Part shown: piece by piece, positions 53,241-64,000 of the stretch
Layout: the number at the start of each line of letters is the position of its first letter
Numbering within the stretch: position 1 is the first letter of the stretch
Assembly (NCBI GenBank): GCA_922989275.2
Contig: OV277872.1
Span: 30,339,619-30,403,618, forward strand
Direction of reading: 5' to 3'
Length of the DNA stretch: 64,000 nt
Source of the DNA: Gari tellinella
Taxonomy: Eukaryota > Mollusca > Bivalvia > Cardiida > Psammobiidae
The notes under the pieces: model-generated
Told to the model about the DNA's origin: nothing
The model's database searches: none
The model's input: the letters and a program-made list of their open reading frames with translations, nothing else
Made by a program: the position numbers and the translations under genes

Positions 53241-54900
53241 ATAGTGCTACCTAATGCCGTAATGGTGTGCCAAATAAATGATTTCATTCATAAATGAAAA
53301 TATACTTATTTTGAACTTATCAATAATAATTAAATAATAACTATGATCGTTTTGTAACAGTTACCACGATTAAAGCCAGGGTCAGACCAGTGAGGCAGGG
53401 TTACAAAATTCTCTTTGCCTCGAGTGAAGATGGTCATTGCATGATATCACTGATAAAAAGGGTTGTTTTAACATTTTTTATCAGTGATGGAAAGTGTAGG
53501 AGCAGTTTTTTTTTTTAAAAAAAAACTTTATTAGTCTCATCAATGAACTGTGACGTCAAGCTAGTTTCACGACAGTACCAGCAGTTTTTTTTCCTTCTTT
53601 TGACGGTACCCGTAAAAGGACCCGTTCCCAACTGGAACAGGACCCGTTCCCAACTGGAACAGGACCCGTTCCCAATTCAAGAAGGGTCCTGGCAATATGG
53701 TAAAAATAGTATTTTCAGTGAAAAAAAGAGAGTTACTGTTACTAGTGTTAGCATTGCCTGTTGGTATGAACTGCATAATTGCTACTTGATAAGTTAGATC
53801 AGTATAGGACACATATATTATAAAATAAACTTCCTAATTTCTTTTTGTCATCATTTCAAGACTTGTTTTTTTCCCAATTTGAAGTTTACGTGACAAGAAA
53901 AATTCCCAATCTGAGGGGTACCGGACCTGTTCCCAATTGGGTGAAAAAAACGCTGAGTATGGTGAGTACAGGAATATTGGCGAATTCCGTAAAACCACAG
54001 ATTGAGTTTTAAAGGTTTTCTATTTAAAATTACACGAATCGTACAAAGAATCATTTTGAAACAAATTTTCTGACTTGAAATCAAGCTGCAATTCGATACC
54101 AGTCCAATTTTTTACTTTTCAAAATACTCAATCTGTGGTCGTTTTTATCGTTGTTTACATGACGGCTGGTGCACATAAAACCTGTCGAAGAAATTGGTAG
54201 AGTCGGGCAGTAAACATTCGTTCGTGTCGGATAGAAAGACTGACAAAAGCATTCACTGACAAACAAATGTGGACATTTTATATATCTTTATTTTGTTTCT
54301 TTTCTGTCTAAGTCAATCAAAAATGGACTAACGGCTCCATGTTCGTCTACGACACATTTCATTAAATTGATTCTACAACTCTGGGTTGCACATTGAACAC
54401 GATTGTGTATCGGCGATGGTCATTTAAACTACAGAATTATTCAATCATCGTTCAATGTACAGTCCAACAAAGACAACAATATTAAGCTTATAGTGTGTTG
54501 ATTTCAAAATGGTGTTATTATCCGGTTTTTACAGGTATTAATTGGGATGAATCTCGATTTCAAATAGCAGAAAAAAATCACCAACCCCCATTTTTGGGTT
54601 TTAACCGGAAAAGGAAGTAGATTTAGTGTAGCGCCTGTATATTCTCCGGGAAAATGTACTAAATAACGGTATCACTGTAGACCGAGAAAAGTGAAACGTA
54701 CAGTAGAATCGGTATGACGAAAATAGCGCAAACAAGTTGTTTTCACGAAAAAGAACTACTATTTCTCAATATTGAGTACTTCTCTCCATCAAGTCAGAAA
54801 AATAATACTGTGAAGAATAACGTAGAACTTGAACACGCCTTTAAAATCGTCGGATTAAAATACAGACATCTGCACGCAATATTCAATACCAGGATGCTGC
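53241..54900. other. Low-repeat region upstream of RPL11 exons
   Basis: Mostly single-copy looking. It contains a 25-26 bp repeat, GACCCGTTCCCAACTGGAAC, three times in a row (53618-53680), with related inverted copies at 53875-53945 (TTCCCAATCTGAGGGG, CTGTTCCCAATTGGG). No gene recognised; the RPL11 first exon and promoter might be in or beyond this region. Confidence 0.4.
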
Positions 54901-54914
54901 AGGCTGCATGTATG

Positions 54915-55255
<341 letters not shown>

Positions 55256-56760
55256 AAGATGTAAATTGACTAAGATGGTTCTAAAGTAAGATACAGTAAC
55301 ACACGAAAAAGCTCAATATCACAGGAAAGCATATATACACAGGAAGGCATATAATGAAATTGTTAGATCAATTTGCAAACAGTTTGGATCCTGATCAGAC
55401 GCCGCGTAACATGTGATATGAGTTTATTGTCTTATCATAGCAACATTATATCAGCATTCATTCTTTCCACGAAAACCGATTGAACACTCTTCTTTAAACC
55501 AACCTACATCAAAACACGTTGGGGTACTTCAGAACAGTAGCAGATTTACAAACGGATCTTCCCAACAGAGGCATGGACTTATTATTTGTATGTGTTTACT
55601 GTATATATACCTCTATACCGGTATAGATCTATATGGGTTAAAATGTATAGATCTATAGAATCTATGCCTGGCATGAAACGCCTGACTGGTTCACAGTAAT
55701 ACAGGGAACTGCCGGTATAGGGATTGTCTCTGAAAGTAGGTCAGGTAATGTCTTTAAAGACATTTCTTGACCTACTTTCGCGAAGGTAATCCCTAGCCTG
55801 GCAGTTTTCTTGCAACTCATGATACAAACTTTATGCTTACCTGTGTAACTGTGAATCTTTGAGGCGTTTCATATGAGGCCCGTACCATATATTTGATAGT
55901 TTGGTTAATAAAACCCATTGAAAAAAATTATTGAGTGTGATTATGTAGAATGTAACTACTGTAGACACAAAACTGTTATTTCCATTATTTGTGTTCCGAT
56001 TACAGTCAAAGTTCCATTAGCTCTTTCACTGCCATTGGCAAACAGTTCAGAGACACCGTGTCACGCTGCGTCTGACCAGGATCCATACTGTTTGATATCG
56101 TATCGACATTTCTTCAGTCAAAACAGCCCTAAAAGTCACTTTAAAAATATTACAGACGACACTACCATGCCAATACAGACGATATTTTGGCGATAAGAGC
56201 AGACGATAAAACTTGGAAGTGAACGAGTTAAGAAATTATTCAAAAGAAAACAAATGCCATATCGAGCAGTAGTTTAAACATATTTTATTACTCATATACA
56301 TGTAATACAGTTGTACATATTTACAAAACGTGTAACACCACACAGTTTAAATATAAGTAAATGGGTTGGGCCACAAGTTCTAGCAACATTAGTAAAGGCC
56401 CTCCCCAAAAATGGGGCATTTGTAATATTGGTAGTGGTTTATGTTTGTTAACATGATTATCAACTGGAATAGTTCAAAGAATATAAGTGCTATGTTCGTA
56501 ATAAAGGTTAAGTCGAAGAGGAGAAGTGAGATAATAATAAGAGACATAGAGGAAGGTAAAGATTCGAGGAAAGAAGAAAGTAAGAAGAATGTAAATCTAC
56601 ATTACTGGCTACAGTCGATCCTCGATGTCTCCAAGCTGCCTCAGTTGGTTCCAAGTCAAGCAAGCTCGCGCCATCGAGGCTAGACTGTATTTTACTGACT
56701 CACCCTACTGATTAAGTGTATACACATATAATTTACGTGACTCTTTAAAATCCTATCATA
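55256..56760. other. Mixed intergenic/intron sequence
   Basis: A cut hairpin arm at 55375-55408 (AGTTTGGATCCTGATCAGAC), a 90 bp imperfect palindrome at 55708-55805 (GGGATTGTCTCTGAAAGTAG and AAAGACATTTCTTGACCTAC), a worn TTAA-MITE at about 56018-56230 (GCTCTTTCACTGCCATTGG ... GTGAACGAGTTAAG). No exon recognised. Confidence 0.5.
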
Positions 56761-56763
56761 ATG

Positions 56764-58150
56764 TTAAAAACGCTTGGTATCCCTCAGGAACGCTTGAACA
56801 GCGCTAAATAGACATGTGTTATCAGTATCTGACAAGAAGGTCGAACCAAAAAGTAGCATGTTACAATTTAAAGGATGAAAACAACGTGTGGCTCGGAAAA
56901 GTTTCAGCCTAGCATCTCGGTATTTGTTACAATGTAGGATATAGTGCTCAGCATCTTCCTTCTCAAAGCCACACTCGCATGTTTCATCAAGTCTTAAGTG
57001 ATTAGTAAACAAATCTGAATTTAAATTACTGCATTTATTACGAATTCTCGAGTGAATGAGAGAATAATATCTCTCCCCTTTAAAGTAGTACGATGGAATG
57101 TTTTGTGTTTTAAAAATGGTTGTGTTTAGAGCTCTTTTAAATTCTAAAAGTGAAGCTACATTCCTAACGGTATAAGGTAATTCATTCCATAATGAAATCG
57201 ATGAAGGTACAAAGGAATTGGCAAATAACTCAGTTCTTCGATGTATAACAGAAATGTCTTGTGAATTTCTTAAATTATAATTATTAGTTAAACCAACAAG
57301 TTCAGGGAATAGATTATTAAGATATGAAGGTGTAGAACCCGTCATTACTTTATATGTAATAACTAGTTTTTGATATTTGCGACGCTCGGAAAGAGATAAC
57401 CAGCCTATTTCTTTATAGAGGTTTGAGAGATGTACTGATCGTGTTAGACCTGTAACTACTCTTGCAGCTTCATGCTGAATTTTTTCCAAATTTTCCTTTT
57501 CATAAAGAGTACAACTGTCTCATACTACAGATGAATATTCAAGAAGAGGTCGTAGAAATGATATATACATTTGGTTTAGTGCTTTTCTTTTAACAGAGTA
57601 TTTTATTTTCCTTAGCATGCCTAAGACTTTAGAGGCTGACATTATAATGTTATTTATATGTGAGTGCCATTTTCCATCATTGCTTAAAGTTACCCTAAGT
57701 GTTTATGGTTTTCAACAAATGTAATCGGGACTCCATCAAAAATCAAATTTGGGTTGGTGTCCTCTCTATGAGGCGTAGTATATAATGCTTCTGTTTTGTT
57801 AGGATTGAATTCCACAAGCCATTGTTTCGCCCAAGATGAAATTATATGTAAATCGTGATTTAAAATTCCTTCCATGTCAGGTTTGTTTCTGGACGTGGAA
57901 GTTATGGATGTATCATCCGCAAAAAGACGGGTTATACTTAATAATTTATCAACAATGTCATTAACATATACTAGAAAAAAATAAAGGGCCGAGCACAGAT
58001 CCCTGTGGAACTCCAACCGTGACGTGCCTTGTTGAAGAAGAGGCTGACCCAAGAAACACTTTTTGACTTCTCCCATTTAAAAAACTTTTTATCCAAGATA
58101 GCAGTAGTTGGCAAATATTGTTTATTATATGACAATACCCCAGCAGAGCT
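56764..58150 (-). pseudogene. Degenerate non-LTR retrotransposon (LINE) reverse transcriptase, 5'-truncated
   Basis: Minus-strand frames encode a LINE RT and its C-terminal region. The upstream part (58076-57690) holds FLVYVNDIVD and the catalytic LFADD box, then KQWLVEFNPNKTEAL. The downstream part (57489-56764) holds EKIQHEAARVVTGLTRS, SISLWNELP and a Cys/His cluster CECGFEKEDAEHYILHC seen at the end of many molluscan RT proteins. Breaks: a frame change near 57690 (before VTLSNDGKW), an in-frame TGA near 57520 where a Trp is expected, and frame slips near 58010 in the VPQGS-type region. No endonuclease domain is present, consistent with 5' truncation near 58150. Not functional. Confidence 0.85.
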
Positions 58151-58791
58151 ATTCAAAAAGTGTCCGCTAATGTCTGATATTGTAGTTTATTTGTTAGCGG
58201 ACACTTTCTTGTTATTGTACACTGTTTTAAGGGCGTGGTGAACGTGCTGAGCATGGTGTCCGTCTAAGATATTCACTTGAATTGACGATTGAACCCTTCT
58301 TATGCCAAGTCCCTTCGGCTAACAATTGCAAACTGGTTGGATCCAGATAAGACGCCGCGTAACGCGACGTCTGGTCAAGAGCCAAACTTGTTGGCACTCA
58401 CATTCAAATGTCTGCAACTTGGAAAGTATGAAAATGGTTTTAGGTTTCTTTGTAGACGTCAATTTTAAGCATAAGACAATTGAACATAAAAAGGACTAAC
58501 GAGCAAATGCAAACAATTTGGATCAATAATAAACACCCAGCAACTCAGCATTTGAGTGGGATCAAAACGGATGACACCCATAACAGCATTTGTTAGCAAT
58601 TTAAAAGCAGATGTCAATATAGCAGTGAATGGTTTAAATACGCAACTTATTTGTGTGCTTCTTATAGGGGAAACTCTCTGGTATTTGGTTTGATTATAAA
58701 GGGACGGGGAAAGAACTATAACCTTAAACTTTAGATGGACTAAACTGATATGGTTGAAAATGTATTGTCCTTAATGCTTTTAATGCTTTAA
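58151..58791. other. Between LINE and F4
   Basis: A 14 bp inverted repeat AAAGTGTCCGCTAA at 58157-58170 and 58194-58207, then a worn TTAA-type MITE about 58310-58640 with hairpin TTGGATCCAGATAAGACGCC. Confidence 0.45.
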
Positions 58792-59318
58792 AGGGACTCG
58801 CAACCGGATGGTGTTCTTGTCAAAATAAAATAAAATACTCAAATAAAAGCAAATCTGTGGCATTATTTGGCTTTTGACATTAAAAAAATATGATCAGTCC
58901 AAAAAACGTCTCAAGAATCGTCACCAAATCTTAGTTTTTTTAGATATTTTCCATCGTTTTTCCATAGCGTTAGCTAACGGTATAGTTGTTGTTGTTGCTT
59001 CTCTACACGGGGTCAGACATAAACCCGAGCCCAATAATGTTCTATTAATAGCTATCATTGAAGTACGTTAATTCGCTACCATATATATATAGAGCGTCCG
59101 TAGCCGAGGGCGTAAAGGCGATGCCTCATTTTTCATTTTTGTCTCCGCATGGATGGTCACGGGTTCGAATCCCACCAGAGCCTCTTCTCTTTTTTTTTTT
59201 GGAAATGCATTTTTTAACAGAATTTATTATCCTAAACTAAATTTTACCCCTTTATATAAGCATTTGACATATATTTACAAATTACTATTTTTAATGCTTG
59301 ATCCGGTTGCGAGCCTCT
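58792..59318. mobile_element. F4 element, 527 bp, with tRNA-like segment
   Basis: TTAA (58788-58791), AGGGACTCGCAACCGGATGG at the left, ATCCGGTTGCGAGCCTCT at the right, TTAA (59319-59322). tRNA-like segment at 59092-59183. Confidence 0.88.
59092..59183 (+). other. tRNA-like sequence inside F4
   Basis: GAGCGTCCGTAGCCGAGGGC resembles the D-arm/A-box of Leu/Ser tRNAs and ACGGGTTCGAATCCCACCAG is a consensus T-arm/B-box. The total length of about 90 fits a class II tRNA, but stems are imperfect and no CCA-proximal pairing is clean. Confidence 0.5.
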
Positions 59319-59896
59319 TTAATACAGGAAATACAGCGCTTACCTCATTAGCTAAGTACAATAATTCTGAGCGTAGCTGACAAACATATAAATTATACAA
59401 CATGCTTTGAGCAGTCCACTTGTTGAACGGCATGCTTGTGCAAGATGAAAAAAAGACCGAGAAAATAGTAATTAGTGTACGTGTATTTCAATATTTAATC
59501 AATTTGTAGACTAATTTAATAAAATAAATGGACCACTAATATTATTGACTCAGTGTTAGATTTCCAATTCAAATCGTCATATAAAGTCAGAGACTGTTTC
59601 ATTCAGACGAACAACAAACATGCCATCGGCTTCGCCTCTGAAACTTTTTTGTTCGTCCTCCCGAAACAATCTTCTTACGATTGTTACAGGACACTTTCAA
59701 AGCGAAACTCTTACTGCATATATTACTTGTGGTGTGTTGTAGTTGTTGTTCTTCTTCTTCTTCTGTTGATGTACAGGGCCGCTCTAAGAAAGCTAAGCAT
59801 TTTCGCACATTGTTCAACTCTCTTTCTTCTCCCTTTTTGCTATATGCAGTCTATTAATTGGCTGTACTATTTCTAAACTTTACTTTCTTGCTTTAA
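59319..59896. other. Spacer between two F4 copies
   Basis: No gene recognised. Contains a (CTT)n tract at 59750-59763. A 107-codon frame at 59553-59876 and its antisense counterpart have no known domain. Confidence 0.35.
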
Positions 59897-60188
59897 AGAG
59901 GCTCGCAACCGGATCTAGCATTTAAAAAAGTAATTTGTAAATATATGTCAAATGCTTATATAAATATAAATGGGTAAGATTTAGTTTAGGATATGAAATT
60001 CTATTCAAAAAGCATTTTAAAAAAGAGAAGCTCTGATGGGATTCGAACTCATGACCCTCCATGCGGAGACAGTCAAAAAAATAAGGGAAACTCCTTAAAC
60101 TTCTAGACTACGGGCTCTATATATATGTATGGTATCGGATTAACGTACTTCAGTGTGTAGCAAATACACCATCCGGTTGCGAGTCGCT
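59897..60188. mobile_element. F4 element, 292 bp internally deleted, with tRNA-like segment
   Basis: TTAA (59893-59896), AGAGGCTCGCAACCGGATCT at the left, ATCCGGTTGCGAGTCGCT at the right, TTAA (60189-60192). tRNA-like segment on the minus strand at about 60031-60119. Confidence 0.88.
60031..60119 (-). other. tRNA-like sequence inside F4
   Basis: Minus strand: GAGCCCGTAGTCTAGAAGTT start and GAGTTCGAATCCCATCAGAG end, the second a good T-arm/B-box. The tRNA-like fold is damaged. Confidence 0.45.
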
Positions 60189-60192
60189 TTAA

Positions 60193-60990
60193 ATCGTTTT
60201 TTTTTTTAATGCGCGCCGTTAAATTATAGTCAATGATGACTGCTTTATGTATCCTGTAGAAGAAGTAGAAGTAGATACTTAATTAATTCACATCCAATGG
60301 AAGCTATTTAGATCTTAGCATGTTAAAAAATAGGACTTTTAGTGAGGAGAAATGAAACAATTGCGACAATACATGCAGCCAGTATTTATTGCGACAAAAC
60401 AGAAATATAAAAGCGACGTTACAAGCATGTGCGGATCTATGTATGTCTCTTTATGGGCGGGGGTTCAGCCGAAATCTCAGGTAGGAGTTCACACCAAATG
60501 AAATGCACATTTACATATAATATAAATTCAATGTCCCGTTATTCTCTTCTTTCCTTGTTGTTTGCATGTTTTTTACGGGAGGGTGGTGCCTATACTGACT
60601 CCCCTCTGAATCCATCAATCATTTAAATGTTGATAGTTGAAGAACTTTTCGATATAATAGTAGTTTACAAGCAAAATGTATCTATAGACGGACAGCCAAC
60701 AGTGAACTGCATTTGAAATCAAATTGTAGCCTTATAGCTCGTTTCTCCACACTTTAAAAACATTATGACTTGCTGCTTTGATTAAAGAAATATTTATATA
60801 TTAATAATTATTCTACTCAATCGTAAGTAACATAATATTTTTAAGATGTATACATTGTGTCGAAAAAAGAATTTGGTCTGTTTTCCTCGGTGGTTGCGAT
60901 TTGCCTCAAATCCGGCCGTTTTAGCCGTGGTCACTTTCAACCGGGTCCGTGTTTTAGTATTAACCTAGTAGAATAGTCACGTGATTAATG
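60193..60990. other. Upstream region of DRC1-like exon
   Basis: Low-repeat AT-rich DNA with no recognised element. The final 100 bp (CGGCCGTTTTAGCCG, AACCGGGTCCG) is more CG-containing, as expected for a promoter-proximal stretch. Confidence 0.35.
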
Positions 60991-60996
60991 GCGACA

Positions 60997-61010
60997 CTTC
61001 CCATAGCAAC
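60997..61010 (+). promoter_or_regulatory. RFX X-box-like motif upstream of DRC1-like exon
   Basis: CTTCCCATAGCAAC matches the X-box consensus GTHNYYATRRNAAC at every position except the first. X-boxes bind RFX factors and control ciliary genes from within about 150 bp of the start codon; this one is 63 bp from the ATG at 61073. It overlaps a 12-codon upstream frame beginning ATG at 60988. Function is inferred. Confidence 0.5.
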
Positions 61011-61072
61011 AATACACAAGTGATTTTACTGTCATCAGGCCATCCGTAATTTTGTTGCATTTAAATCAAGAC

Positions 61073-61188
61073 ATGAGTTCCAGCGGGGAAGAGGAAGAAC
61101 AGGGTCCGTCTGTTGATTCTAATGACCCAGAAGAGAGAATCGCTGCACGACGGGGTCGTATTGGGAGAAGAGTTGAAGCTGCAAGGAG
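61073..61188 (+). CDS. DRC1: Probable first coding exon of dynein regulatory complex subunit 1
   Basis: ATG at 61073 opens MSSSGEEEEQ followed by GPSVDSNDPEERIAARR, then GRIGRRVEAARR. This closely follows the N-terminus I recall for animal DRC1 (GPSIHSDNPQERIQARRLRI in human), a coiled-coil subunit of the nexin-dynein regulatory complex in motile cilia. The exon would end at 61188 (AAGGAG|gtttga, a weak donor) in phase 2; without splicing the frame ends at TAA 61196. Human DRC1 goes on with more Arg and Ala at this point. Downstream exons were not found before 64000. An X-box-like site sits 63 bp upstream, which fits a ciliary gene. Assigned from a short match, so moderate confidence. Confidence 0.6.
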
Positions 61189-61198
61189 GTTTGAATAA

Positions 61199-61387
61199 TA
61201 TTTTGCAGTCCTAAGTAGTGCAGTTTCGGACAGCACGGTAGTTTCGGACGCTTTACAAAATGCAACAACTACATATCCACTCGCTGCAGTATGTCAGAAT
61301 TCAGTCAAAACTTTTGAAGAAATGCCAAGAGTATTAGTTGACTGTTTTAATGACTTTGACGGGTTACCCGAGTTGGCACGAATTACC
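61199..61387 (+). other. Unassigned open frame after the DRC1-like exon
   Basis: Immediately after the in-frame TAA (61196-61198) the same frame stays open for about 62 codons, reading YFAVLSSAVSDST and on to LPELARITTK before TAA. Preceded by ttttgcag, which resembles a splice acceptor ending at 61207. I do not recognise the peptide; it could be an exon of another transcript or a chance opening. Confidence 0.25.
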
Positions 61388-62678
61388 ACAAAGTAAAGAA
61401 TTTTTTTATTTCCAGGGGTATCGTCCGCGCACCCGTTTTAACGCTCTCCTATTTCGACGCCATATTTGTTTACTAGTCATATGACCTAAGCGACCCCTGT
61501 GACGTAACATGCGCACTCGCTATCGTTTGTAAACACGAAAAACAACTCTCTGTTTCAAACATGTGAATAATCAGATATGCAAAGTGAGAAATGTAACAGT
61601 TTTACTTTTCTCGATGCATTTTTATGTTTTTTCACTAATGCAATCAAGTGCGGAAGTTTATAAGCCGTTTTCTGTATTTAAATGATCATGGAAAACTTTG
61701 ACGCTCAGTTGTCAGGAACACCCATTCATATTTATCTTCTCACGCGACAGCCACGTGACAAGCAATTTTCCCGCTATTGAAAAACAGGTCAATGTTTAGT
61801 AAGTGTACGCTATTATAGGAATCTGTGAGATCATGCTGATCGATTTACATGTGATTATTAATTGGCTCATAAATTCGCTATAAATTTATGAAAAAGGTAT
61901 CTAAGTTTATTATTTTCATTTCAGACATCCAATGCTAATTACATGAGCTACTCCCCAACATTCATGTTTTATGGTTTGGAGAGTTTTAGCGAGAGTGGGA
62001 CACAAATCAAAACCACCCCTTCTTTTAATATGAGTGCCCAGTTGCATTTACCCTTTTCTTCATTTATATTTTAAATTGTTTGAAAAGCACGGCAAATCTG
62101 AAACAAAAATTGATACCAAAAAAATAATGTTGACTCTCCAGTATGAAAATAAGCGTACACAATACAGCACAGTAAGAACTTTATTTATAAAGCTAAAAAT
62201 AACTCTAATATAGGTCAGCAAATCAGAGGCGTCAAAACTAATGAGTCCCAACAAAAATGGTGGCTTCCACGGTAGTGTCAAATCGGCGATGCTCTGAACA
62301 ACTGGGGCATTTAAACTTGAAAGTTGCATGGTTTTTATCATTAATTTAGCACATTTAACTTCATGCAGTCTTAGTTTAAATCACATTCATTTTATAGCTG
62401 TCAAAAATTAGGGCGAGTTTATCGCTTAATGGCGTCGATACTGGTAACGCTAGGATATTTTAATTACTGCCACAACACCACTTGAACGATAAATTGTGTT
62501 ATTTGAATGTGAAATATGTTCAGATAATGCAAAAGTATTAAGTTTCTACAATGTTGTAGTAAAAATAAGGTCATATTCAGGATGATCACCAAAATAGTTG
62601 GGAGTCGGACAACAATTAAGCACAGAAATGTGTCATTTGCTTGCAACCAACAATCAGTTTACCCCTCTCAAGTAATTT
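61388..62678. other. Low-repeat region downstream of DRC1-like exon
   Basis: No element or exon confidently recognised. If the DRC1 call is right this is intron 1. A 93-codon minus frame at 62060-62341 shows no known family. Confidence 0.35.
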
Positions 62679-64000
62679 TTAGCTCGATTTTTTCAAAAAG
62701 TCGAGCTATTGTCGTCACCCTGTCGTCTGTGTCTGCGTCTGCGTCAGCGTCTGCGTCTGCGTCAGCGTCTGCGTCGGTTAAGTTTTTTGCTTAAGGTTTT
62801 TGTAAGAGTCCATTTCTCAATAACTATCAAAGGTATCCATTTGAAACTTGGAATAGTTGTTCAGTATTAAAAGGGCAACTCATTACAACAAGGCAGGTAA
62901 CCCTGGTATTTGTCATTTCAGAGTTATTGCCCTTGTTTTATTTACTTAAAAATTATAAATTAACATATCTCAATTACTATCAAAGGTATCCATTTGAAAC
63001 TTTGAATAGTTGTTCAGTATCAAAAGGGCAACTCATTACAATAAGGCAGGTAACCCTGGGATTTGTCATTTCAGAGTTATTGCCCCTGTTTTATTTACTT
63101 AAAAAATTATAAATTAATATATCTCAATAACTATCAAAGGTATCTATTTGAAACTTGGAATGCTTGTTTAGTATCAAAAGGGCAACTCATTACAACAAGG
63201 CAGGTAACCCTGTGATTTGTGATTTCAGAGTTATTACCCTTGTTTTATTTACTTAAATATTATAAATTAACATATCTCAATAACTATCAGGGGTATCCAT
63301 TTGAAACTTTGAATAGTTGTTAAGTATCTAAAGAGCAATTCATTACAACAAGACAGGTTAACCTGGGATTTGTCTTTTCACAGTTATTGCCCCTGTTTTA
63401 TTTACTTAAAATTTTTAAATTAACATATCTCAATAACTATCAAAGGTATCCATTTGAAACTTTGAATACTTGTTTAGTATCAAAAGGGCAACTCATTACA
63501 AAAAGGCAGGTAACCCTGGGATTTGTCATTTCAGAGTTATTGCCCATGTTTTTTTACTTAAAAATTGTAAATTAACATATCTAAATAATTATGAAAGATA
63601 TTAACTTGAAACTTTAAATACCTGTTAAGTATCAAAAGGACAACTCATTACACCAAGGTAGGTTACTCTGTGATTTGTGATTCCAGAGTAATTGCCCTTG
63701 ATTTATTTACTTAAAACTTGTAAATTGAAATATCTTGATAACCGTCAAAGGTTTTAACTTGAAACTTTAAATACTTGTGTTATAACAAAAGGGCAACTCA
63801 TTCAAACAAGAAAGGTGACCGGGGATGTGCCATTCCAGAGTTATTGCCCTTGTTTTTATTTACATAAAACTTATAAATTGAAATTTCTCAATAATTACCT
63901 TAGGTATTAACTTGAAACTTTGAATACTTGTTCAGTTTCAAAAGGGCATCATCTTTCAACACAGCAGATAACCATGGGATTTGTCATTGCAGAGTTATTG
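62679..64000 (+). mobile_element. Pearl-type element (AGCTCGATTTTTTC family), about eight 153 bp units, runs off the window
   Basis: 5' hairpin AGCTCGATTTTTTCAAAAAG / TCGAGCT (62682-62708), then a GTCTGCGTCTGCGTCAGCGT tract (62727-62778), then units of about 150-155 bp with CATTTGAAACTTTGAATAGT, AAAAGGGCAACTCATTACAA and AGAGTTATTGCCCCTGTTTT. The 3' end is outside the window. Confidence 0.8.

Noticed and set aside
55841..55880. Possible RPL11 first exon on the minus strand (ATG then a gtaagc donor)
   Set aside because: The phase is wrong (two leftover bases) for exon 2, and the peptide does not resemble an L11 N-terminus.
59092..59183. Functional tRNA gene
   Set aside because: Good B-box, but imperfect stems and a position inside a transposon; called a tRNA-derived relic.
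61430..62678. Further DRC1 exons
   Set aside because: No segment with convincing coiled-coil coding and splice sites was found by eye.

Overview
This is a eukaryotic nuclear window, AT-rich and intron-rich, dominated by short non-autonomous transposons. It most resembles a bivalve mollusc. The evidence is several families of about 145-160 bp tandem repeats carried inside elements with a terminal hairpin, a GTCC/GTCTG microsatellite and a CTTGTT end (the layout described for bivalve pearl/BIV160-type, Helentron-related elements). The proteins are also clearly metazoan. There is no prokaryotic operon, CRISPR array or phage; almost every long open frame in the window lies inside repeats.

Three host genes can be read. 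(1) Plus strand, 1094-32189: thirteen exons of a bifunctional pseudouridine-catabolism enzyme, with a pseudouridine-5'-phosphate glycosidase (PsuG) domain joined to a PfkB-type sugar kinase. The first exons lie upstream of the window. All twelve internal junctions keep the reading frame with GT..AG introns. Exon 5 encodes the inter-domain linker and contains a 14-residue tandem duplication. (2) Minus strand, 50985-41239: ribosomal protein L11 (RPL11/uL5), with exons at 50823-50985, 50330-50436, 47682-47829, 46195-46289 and 41239-41268. Only a very short first exon is missing. Genes 1 and 2 converge on a 9 kb repeat-filled interval. (3) Plus strand, 61073-61188: a likely first exon of the ciliary dynein regulatory complex subunit DRC1, with a near-consensus RFX X-box 63 bp upstream of its ATG.

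The rest is repeats. At least five small families (here F1-F5) are flanked by TTAA: F1 starts CCCATTACCCCAT and has a large central hairpin (more than 30 copies or fragments); F2 starts CTCTTTGAACCC (about 242 bp); F3 starts GGGTGTATCA (about 942 bp, three copies); F4 starts AGGGACTCGCAACC and carries a tRNA-like segment; F5 starts CCCTTAGCCTGCC (about 200 bp). F1, F2 and F5 look like piggyBac-type MITEs. Also present are TA-flanked Tc1/mariner/pogo-like MITEs (F6 and others), a foldback family (F7: GGGGCCCGTTTCATAAAAC), hAT-like elements with 5-6 bp target duplications, a 4.68 kb element with a 7 bp target duplication placed 11 bp past an exon, one decayed LINE reverse transcriptase (minus strand, 56764-58150), a tRNA-derived SINE (33065-33285) and a 2.53 kb recent tandem duplication inside the last RPL11 intron.

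The most notable pattern is repeated nesting: TTAA families insert into the TTAA sites carried by other MITEs, and three different TTAA elements occupy the same TTAA of one host MITE family. In several cases the pre-insertion host sequence can be read directly across the insert. Coordinates of mobile elements flanked by a stated duplication are exact; those given as remnants are approximate.
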